In this document: one piece after another, positions 1 to 4,646 of the stretch
Layout: every line of letters begins with the position of its first letter
How positions within the stretch are numbered: the stretch's first letter is position 1
Translations under genes and position numbers: made by a program
Notes under the pieces: generated by a model
Seen by the model: the letters and a program-made list of their open reading frames with translations, nothing else
The model's database searches: none
Told to the model about the DNA's origin: nothing
DNA from: DASVUC01 sp036387255
GTDB taxonomy: Bacteria; Planctomycetota; Phycisphaerae; Tepidisphaerales; Tepidisphaeraceae
NCBI GenBank assembly: GCA_036387255.1
Contig: DASVUC010000294.1
Location: forward strand, 1-10,991
DNA length: 10,991 bases
Direction: 5' to 3'

Positions 1-34
1 AGCCGGATCGTCCCCGACCCGATCTTTTCCCCGA

Positions 35-487
35 TCATCGAGCATTTACCTTCTCCCGTATCACCACCCGCTCCCGACAAGCCCGGCACACCAGCTTTCT
101 CCGCGTCGTCCGATGCCGATCATGCCACCACCCGCACCGCGCGCACCCGATCTCATACCGCGCCTCCCGCCGCGGCGGCGACACCACTTCCTCATCGCTA
201 TAGCAACGCTTCGGATTCGCCCCAATCTGCCGGCACACCGCCTTCCACTTCGCCCCATGCCCATCCTCCGGCGCCAGCGCATGCGCGATCTCATGCAAAA
301 TCGTATCGCGCACCTGATCTTCGGTATTCAAAAACGTGAGAGGCTTGGAAAGCGTGATCACCTTTGCGCGATACCGGCAAGACCCAAACCTCCGCCGCGC
401 ATGATCGTACCGAAACGTCCAACCCGACAGTCCATGCTGCTTCATCAGCTCGCGCGCCAGGTCTCGTGCCGCGTACAGATTCATCAT
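35..487 (-). CDS. SprT-like zinc metalloprotease with C-terminal zinc ribbon
   Basis: A 150-residue protein of the SprT/Spartan-like family. The zinc-metalloprotease helix carries HEIAH at residues 65-69. A third likely ligand lies in the GHGAKW segment near residue 77, the family's usual downstream His. Cys pairs at 115/118 and 134/137 form a C-terminal zinc ribbon, also typical of SprT-like proteins. The substrate cannot be read from sequence; eukaryotic relatives cleave DNA-protein crosslinks, but bacterial SprT roles are poorly defined. I chose the ATG at 487 because it overlaps the transporter stop as TAATG, and a CGGAGAG stretch lies about 12 nt upstream (500-506). A second ATG follows at once (484). 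The frame stays open to 607, but that extension lies wholly inside the transporter gene and has a composition unlike the family. It is probably translationally coupled to the transporter. No signal peptide is visible, so it should be cytoplasmic. Confidence 0.88.
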   Translation of the reverse strand: MMNLYAARDLARELMKQHGLSGWTFRYDHARRRFGSCRYRAKVITLSKPLTFLNTEDQVRDTILHEIAHALAPEDGHGAKWKAVCRQIGANPKRCYSDEEVVSPPRREARYEIGCARCGWWHDRHRTTRRKLVCRACRERVVIREKVNAR

Positions 488-1770
488 TAAACCGCCGAAC
501 TCTCCGCCGGCTCCACGCTCGGCACCGTCGCGTCCCCGCGCGTATCGTCGCGGAACAGAATCGCAAACAGCGCCAGCACCACGAACGCGAACGCCGCGCA
601 CGCCCACCAGAACTTCGGATACAGCGAAAGCGCCGCCGCCCCCTTCGCCGCGCCGACGGTTCGGTTGAAGTACTCGCCCGTCAGGTACGCGCCGATCCCA
701 AGCCCCAGCCCCTGCGTGATCAGCACGAGAAGTCCCTGCGCCTGACCGCGAATTCCCGCGTGCGCCTTCTTATCCGTATAGATGAACCCCGTCACGAAGA
801 AGAAGTCATAACACATACCGTGCAGCGCAATCCCCAGGATGATCATCCACATCACCGCGTTGGGCGCCCCCGCGGCGAACAGGGCATATCGCGCCACCCA
901 CGACAGCATCCCCAGCGCCAGCATCCACTTCACACCCAGCCGCGCAAAGAACAGCGGCATCAGCAGCATGAACACAACTTCCGCCGCCTGCCCGATGCTC
1001 ATCGTGCTCCCCACCGCCTTGCCCAGGTCGTTCACCATCGTCCCCGCGAACCCGTAATAAGCAGCCAGCGGGATGCAGATCAGGAACGACGCCAGTGCGA
1101 AGATCACAAACGACGGATTTTGAAACAGCGCCATCGCATCCGCGCCGAGGATATCCCGCGCACTCGCCTTCTTCCCCTTCGCCGGTGGCGGCGTGTGCGG
1201 AAGCGCGAAGCTGAACAGCCCCATGATCACCGCCGCCCCACCCGCGAGTATGAACTGCCCCGACGTCTTATCCGCATGCATCACAAAGCTGATGATCAGT
1301 CCCGCCACGATCCACCCCAGCGTCCCGAATACGCGCACCAGCGGAAACTGCTTCTCCTGGTTCGTCATGTTCGCAAACGCAATGGTGTTCGTCAGCCCGA
1401 GGGTGGGCATATAGCACAGCGCGTGAATCAGGATGACCCCAAGGAACGGCCAAACACCCTGCCGCGACGCTGCCGGCGCCAGGAACATCGCGCCCCCGCC
1501 GATGAGCATCAGCACCCCGTTCACTTTCTCGGATGCAAAGAATCGATCGGCGATCATCCCCAAAAAGAACGGCGAAACAATTGCCGCGATCGGACACAGC
1601 ATGTACGCCAGCCCGATCCGGCTGTCCATGTTCAGCGTCCGCATGAACGGCCCCATGGTCACGTACCATGCGCCCCAGATGAAAAACTCCAGGAACATCA
1701 TCACCGACAACAACGCCATCACCCCACCGCTTCCCGTCCGCGCCCGCGTCTCGCTAGCCAGTGTGCTCAT
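487..1770 (-). CDS. NupG-like MFS permease (nucleoside:H+ symporter family)
   Basis: An inner-membrane transporter of about 427 residues, the usual size for the NHS/NupG branch of the major facilitator superfamily. About 12 hydrophobic helices are visible. The first contains the aromatic-rich segment LEFFIWGAWYVTMGPF (about residues 27-42), which I associate with planctomycete proteins annotated as nucleoside permeases. The glycine- and charge-bearing loop FLGMIADRFF after helix 2 fits the MFS A-motif position. A hydrophilic stretch rich in Pro and Lys (PHTPPPAKGKK) marks the central loop between the two six-helix halves. The substrate is probably a nucleoside or related small molecule, but that is family inference only. 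The frame extends to a GTG at 1851. The ATG at 1770 is preferred because the extra 27 residues are Gly/Ala/Glu-rich and not membrane-like. No good Shine-Dalgarno site precedes it; a TAGAGT box ends 7 nt upstream. The stop overlaps the SprT-like gene start. Confidence 0.82.
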   Translation of the reverse strand: MSTLASETRARTGSGGVMALLSVMMFLEFFIWGAWYVTMGPFMRTLNMDSRIGLAYMLCPIAAIVSPFFLGMIADRFFASEKVNGVLMLIGGGAMFLAPAASRQGVWPFLGVILIHALCYMPTLGLTNTIAFANMTNQEKQFPLVRVFGTLGWIVAGLIISFVMHADKTSGQFILAGGAAVIMGLFSFALPHTPPPAKGKKASARDILGADAMALFQNPSFVIFALASFLICIPLAAYYGFAGTMVNDLGKAVGSTMSIGQAAEVVFMLLMPLFFARLGVKWMLALGMLSWVARYALFAAGAPNAVMWMIILGIALHGMCYDFFFVTGFIYTDKKAHAGIRGQAQGLLVLITQGLGLGIGAYLTGEYFNRTVGAAKGAAALSLYPKFWWACAAFAFVVLALFAILFRDDTRGDATVPSVEPAESSAV

Positions 1771-2001
1771 GCCACACACTCTACCCGAGCCCCCCACCCC
1801 TTCACCACTTTCGGCCGCCCCTGCCTGATCAGCGGGCCGGTTCAACGCCACCGCAATAGCCCGCGGTCAACGACCGCGCGGAGCCATGCGGGCCGTGTCT
1901 CCACCTTTTCCCCCGTTCCCCTCCACTAATCGCATCGCCCGCTCCACCACATCAATACCGCCACCAGGTCCGCCGCCGCCACCAGTTCATCCATGTGAGC
2001 C
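1771..2001. other. Intergenic region with perfect GC hairpin
   Basis: About 230 bp between the PilZ and transporter genes. It contains a perfect inverted repeat, CGCGGTC-AAC-GACCGCG (1862-1878), a 7-bp stem with a 3-nt loop. It has no T-run on either side, so it is not a standard terminator. It may be a transcript-stabilising or dispersed REP-like palindrome. On the minus strand a 22-codon ATG frame (1926-1994) starts 7 nt after the PilZ stop, behind a weak AGGG. There is no independent support that it is translated. A TAGAGT box (1778-1783) lies next to the transporter ATG. Confidence 0.5.
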
Positions 2002-2472
2002 CTACAGCGGCACAAATGCCGCAATCGCCAGCCCGATGATCCCGAAAAACAAAAACAGCACCCGCGTCCGCGTGCTCGTCACGCGCATTTCGGCCTTGGT
2101 TTGTTCCACGTGCTCGATCCGCGCGCACGCCTCCAGCCCCACCTTATGCAATCCATGTCCCGCTGATTCGCATCGCACCACCTTGCACTCCACCACCTGC
2201 GGCTCCTGATACTTCCGCGGCACCGTCAGCACAAACTTCTTCCCCACCTCGATCCGCTCCGAGTGCACGATCCCCACCCCCGTCTCCGAAATGTCATCAA
2301 TGATCACCTGAAACGGAATGGTGGGCACCCCCACCTCCCAGGGTGTCATCTGCGTCGCGATCTTCCGCCGAATGCGCATCGCACGCCGGCGCTCCGCACC
2401 CGCGCTGGCATCCTCGATCGCAGCCATCACGTCGCTGCGATCATCCCGCACTTCCGTCATCGTGCCGCCCAT
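2002..2472 (-). CDS. PilZ-domain protein with C-terminal membrane anchor
   Basis: A 156-residue protein with a PilZ fold, the common cyclic-di-GMP receptor domain. Both ligand motifs are visible: an arginine cluster containing RxxxR (residues 28-38, with R29 and R33 in register) and DxSxxG as D60-I-S-E-T-G65. The rest of the barrel follows, with the strands around KFVLTVP, VVECKVVRCE and HKVGLE. Residues about 138-156 form a single hydrophobic helix at the extreme C-terminus, preceded by basic residues. This predicts a tail-anchored protein with PilZ in the cytoplasm. Output partner is unknown. The frame extends to a TTG at 2541, but the ATG at 2472 keeps the full PilZ domain; the ATG at 2460 is an equal alternative. 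Neither has a strong ribosome-binding site. It follows the FG-GAP gene by 75 bp and may share its transcript. Function as a c-di-GMP sensor is inferred from motifs. Confidence 0.83.
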   Translation of the reverse strand: MGGTMTEVRDDRSDVMAAIEDASAGAERRRAMRIRRKIATQMTPWEVGVPTIPFQVIIDDISETGVGIVHSERIEVGKKFVLTVPRKYQEPQVVECKVVRCESAGHGLHKVGLEACARIEHVEQTKAEMRVTSTRTRVLFLFFGIIGLAIAAFVPL

Positions 2473-2547
2473 CTCGAAAACTTCGACAGGAAGCGCACTC
2501 CACTTAAATGCACCGACGCTGATGCCAATAATCTCCGGCAAATTCGT

Positions 2548-3732
2548 CTAGTTCTGCGTGAACACGAACGTCCCCTTCTTGTTCCCGATGATCACGTCCG
2601 GCTTCTTGTCCCCGTTCACATCCCCCACCATGCACTGCGTCCCGACCCCGGAGTCATCGTCGATCTTGTGTGCGATGAACTCAGGCGGCTTCCCTTCCTG
2701 CCGCTTCAGCTCAAACCAGTACAGCACCGCCGGCGCGTCCGCCTCCACGTCTCCCTTCGGCCCATGCGCCCAGAAGCGCTTTCCCGTAATGATGTCGAGT
2801 AAGCCGTCCTGGTTCATGTCGACCAGCGCCACCGCGTGCATCTCGCTGATCCGCAGCCCATTGGACGTCGGCTCCTCCGGTGTACCCACGATCAGATGTT
2901 TCTTGAATGTAATCTTCCCCGCCTCGCGCACCTGCTTGAACCACGCCAGCCCATAACGATGCGCCTCGATCGTCGTGATCACATCGTTCAGGCCATCTCC
3001 GTCAACATCGTACGCGTACATCTGCGCGCCCCCGGGCCCGAAGTCTGCCTTGTGGTGGACCCACGTGTCATTCGAATTCAGATCCGCAGGCTGCTCCCAC
3101 CACCCCGTGTGTTCCAGCACATCCATCTTCCCATCGCCGTTGACATCGCCCGCGCCCAAACCGTGCGTGAACGTCACGTAGTTCTGATTCCCCACCTTCT
3201 TCCAAACCCATTGACCCCCCGAGCTATCCATCTTCATGAACCCAACCGCGCCGCCGGTCATGCACAGCAGGTCCGGAATCTTGTCGCCGTCCATATCCAC
3301 AAGGCTCGGTGATTCGTTGTCCGTCTTGTCCAGGATTTTATGCCGAATCCAGGTCTGGTCCGGCCCCTTCGGATTCTCAAACCACGACGTGTCCGCCCCC
3401 GGAAACCCCGTCACCACAATGTCCACCCACCCATCCCGATTCACATCATGCACCCACGAGAAAAAGTATTCCGAATACTTCAGCGGATCCACCTTCTCCC
3501 CAGGACCATACCGATGCTTCAACTTGTAGTCCGGCCCCTGATACCAAAACGGCCCCGAAACCACGTCATTGATCCCATCCTTATTGAGATCCCCAACCGC
3601 CGCCCCTTCAGAGTAAAAGTCGCTGGTGAGCGTCTGCTTCGTAAACGACGGTGCAGTCGTTTGCGCAAGCGACATTCCTGCAAACATCAGGACCAAACCC
3701 CAGGACACGAACCATGAAGTAGAGTGGCGCAT
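2548..3732 (-). CDS. Secreted FG-GAP/VCBS repeat beta-propeller protein
   Basis: A 394-residue exported protein. Residues 1-23 form a signal peptide: Arg/His-containing start, a hydrophobic core around WGLVLMFAGM, and SLAQ at the probable cleavage site. The mature part has seven calcium-loop motifs of the DxNxDGxxD type, beginning near residues 48, 96, 147, 196, 242, 305 and 371, for example DVNRDGWVDIV and DVDGDGLNDVI. Each is followed by a hydrophobic strand, as in FG-GAP repeats. Seven repeats fit one complete seven-bladed propeller resembling integrin-alpha and planctomycete VCBS proteins. Likely role is extracellular binding of a glycan or protein; no catalytic motif was seen. The ATG at 3732 is chosen because it places the signal peptide at the N-terminus; an ATG at 3762 and a TTG at 3780 are alternatives. 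No proper Shine-Dalgarno precedes it, but TACAAT ends 6 nt upstream (3739-3744). Confidence 0.85.
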   Translation of the reverse strand: MRHSTSWFVSWGLVLMFAGMSLAQTTAPSFTKQTLTSDFYSEGAAVGDLNKDGINDVVSGPFWYQGPDYKLKHRYGPGEKVDPLKYSEYFFSWVHDVNRDGWVDIVVTGFPGADTSWFENPKGPDQTWIRHKILDKTDNESPSLVDMDGDKIPDLLCMTGGAVGFMKMDSSGGQWVWKKVGNQNYVTFTHGLGAGDVNGDGKMDVLEHTGWWEQPADLNSNDTWVHHKADFGPGGAQMYAYDVDGDGLNDVITTIEAHRYGLAWFKQVREAGKITFKKHLIVGTPEEPTSNGLRISEMHAVALVDMNQDGLLDIITGKRFWAHGPKGDVEADAPAVLYWFELKRQEGKPPEFIAHKIDDDSGVGTQCMVGDVNGDKKPDVIIGNKKGTFVFTQN

Positions 3733-3830
3733 GCCTCGATTGTAATGCGAAGTCCAGCCCATGGTGAGCCTGATTTGCAAGCCGGCGCCCCGCTTCAGCC
3801 CGTGCCCTAACTACCGTGTTGCGCAAAACC

Positions 3831-3852
3831 GACCACCTTCCGCGCAGCGCGC
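3831..3852. repeat. GC-rich repeat unit, copy 1
   Basis: On the plus strand GACCACC is followed by CGCGCAGCGCGC (12-mer at 3841-3852). The same order, with a few more bases between, recurs at 3915-3940. The copies are 88 bp apart in the region between the FG-GAP gene and the small plus-strand frame. Dispersed repeat or protein-binding site; nature unknown. Confidence 0.5.
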
Positions 3853-3914
3853 GCAACACCAAAATCCACAACTTTTCCCCTTTTTCACCCCCGCCAACCG
3901 CAATGCCCCACCCA

Positions 3915-3940
3915 GACCACCGCTTTTTCGCGCAGCGCGC
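3915..3940. repeat. GC-rich repeat unit, copy 2
   Basis: The second copy is GACCACC, then GCTTTTT, then an identical CGCGCAGCGCGC (3929-3940). It lies just upstream of the GGGAGA ribosome-binding-like site (3942-3947) and ATG at 3957, so it could belong to the control region of that small gene. It differs from copy 1 only in the spacer between the two conserved blocks. Confidence 0.5.
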
Positions 3941-3956
3941 CGGGAGAAGTAGAGAC

Positions 3957-4263
3957 ATGGCTCAAACTGCATCTCCATCTTCCAGCGCCAAGTCAGCCCG
4001 CGGCAAACAACCGCGCGGCCCTCAGACTTACACGCCCCCCCCCTCTTGCCAAAAGTGCACAAAACGGAACAAATCGGAACACATTTCCCCCCCAAGGATG
4101 CAACTTGGGCAGACCCCGCGCGATGCGAGAGCTGCTCAAAGAGGTCAACCAACAGCTCGACCGAGTCTCCCTGCTGGGCCAGCGAGACCCCAATGATCCC
4201 GATTGGCGAGCAATTGAAGAAGCGATCCTGGGCTCGGCAAACAGCAGGTTCGAACCACGGTGA
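3957..4263 (+). pseudogene. Small gene apparently frameshifted at poly-C tracts
   Basis: The ATG at 3957 has a good ribosome-binding site, GGGAGA at 3942-3947, 9 nt upstream. It opens a Ser/Lys/Pro-rich frame (MAQTASPSSSAKSARGKQ...) that degenerates into Arg/Ala/Pro-rich sequence and stops at 4196. From about 4105 a different frame, +1 relative to it, reads like normal soluble protein: MRELLKEVNQQLDRVSLL from 4123, then an acidic Asp/Pro stretch, DWRAIEEAIL, and a TGA at 4261-4263. A run of nine C (4035-4043) and one of seven C (4087-4093) lie at the junction. Removing one C from either run joins the frames into about 101 residues with no family I recognise. Alternatives: a phase-variable gene, programmed frameshifting, a sequencing error, or an independent 46-52 residue gene starting at 4123 or at the TTG at 4105, which has AAGGA 6 nt upstream. 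The downstream half is the better-supported part. Confidence 0.35.
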
Positions 4264-4304
4264 AGGAGAGACACTTAATGGCGACTCAACGGAGGGCTTG
4301 TGGT
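4264..4304 (+). other. Orphan ribosome-binding site and ATG antisense to rhaM end
   Basis: Directly after the TGA of the small frame is AAGGAGAG (4264-4271), then ATG at 4278 after 6 nt, an excellent translation start on paper. The frame it opens runs to 4694, but almost all of it is antisense to the L-rhamnose mutarotase gene and looks like a shadow. It may be the leftover start of a second gene whose body was lost, or chance. A 10-bp palindrome, GGTTCGAACC (4247-4256), lies just upstream. Confidence 0.25.
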
Positions 4305-4619
4305 CTAATCGAGCCGAAAAACTTCACGGAGATCGCTCGCAACCGGGCTGTTGTCCGGATTGGACGGCATGAGATCCTTCATGTGCGCCCACCACTTCTT
4401 GCAGATCTCCGTCTGCGCGATGGCGTTCCACCGGGCTTCGTCTTCGATCTCGGCATAGGCGAAAAGCTGGTGCGTTTGAGGGTGGAGGAAAATCGAATAG
4501 CGATGAACGCCGTGGGATCTCAGCGTCTCTTCCAGTTCTTTCCAGATGGGATTGTGGCGGGTTTCGTAATCATGTTCCCGACCGGGGTGGACGGACATGA
4601 CAAAGGCTTTGCGGATCAT
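4305..4619 (-). CDS. rhaM: L-rhamnose mutarotase
   Basis: A 104-residue cytoplasmic enzyme that interconverts the alpha and beta anomers of L-rhamnose before isomerisation. Length and motifs match RhaM closely along the whole chain. The N-terminal MIRKAFVMSVHPG is followed by YETRHNPIW, with Tyr18 and the catalytic-type His22 in register. Then come the Tyr41 region, RWNAIA, the Trp76-Trp77 pair, and the characteristic MPSNPDNSPV before EVFRLD at the end. The start at 4619 has GGAG about 5 nt upstream. The gene follows the sulfatase-sulfotransferase fusion by 27 bp on the same strand, so the two are probably co-transcribed. No rhamnose isomerase, kinase or aldolase lies in the window. I see no hairpin terminator after the stop. 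The related fucose mutarotase family has a different signature, so rhamnose is the better substrate call. Confidence 0.95.
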   Translation of the reverse strand: MIRKAFVMSVHPGREHDYETRHNPIWKELEETLRSHGVHRYSIFLHPQTHQLFAYAEIEDEARWNAIAQTEICKKWWAHMKDLMPSNPDNSPVASDLREVFRLD

Positions 4620-4646
4620 AGGGCTCCGGGTTTGGCGCGACCGTGT

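Noticed and set aside
488..607. 40-codon N-terminal extension of the SprT-like gene
   Set aside because: Lies entirely within the MFS gene and is Arg/Gly-rich. The overlapping TAATG start gives the full family domain.
364..1929. 521-codon plus-strand frame
   Set aside because: Antisense shadow of the SprT-like and MFS genes. It is extremely rich in Arg, His and Pro, as expected from the opposite strand of GC-rich coding DNA.
3811..4152. Minus-strand frame rich in Cys, Arg and Gly between the FG-GAP and rhaM genes
   Set aside because: No ribosome-binding site or family pattern. Translated homopolymer runs and repeat units account for its composition.
4220..4304. Possible tRNA, from GGTTCGAACC and matching GGCTCG/CGAGCC ends
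   Set aside because: The T-arm-like palindrome does not sit the required seven bases from the acceptor-like end on either strand, the T-stem mismatches, and there is no D-arm or anticodon arm.
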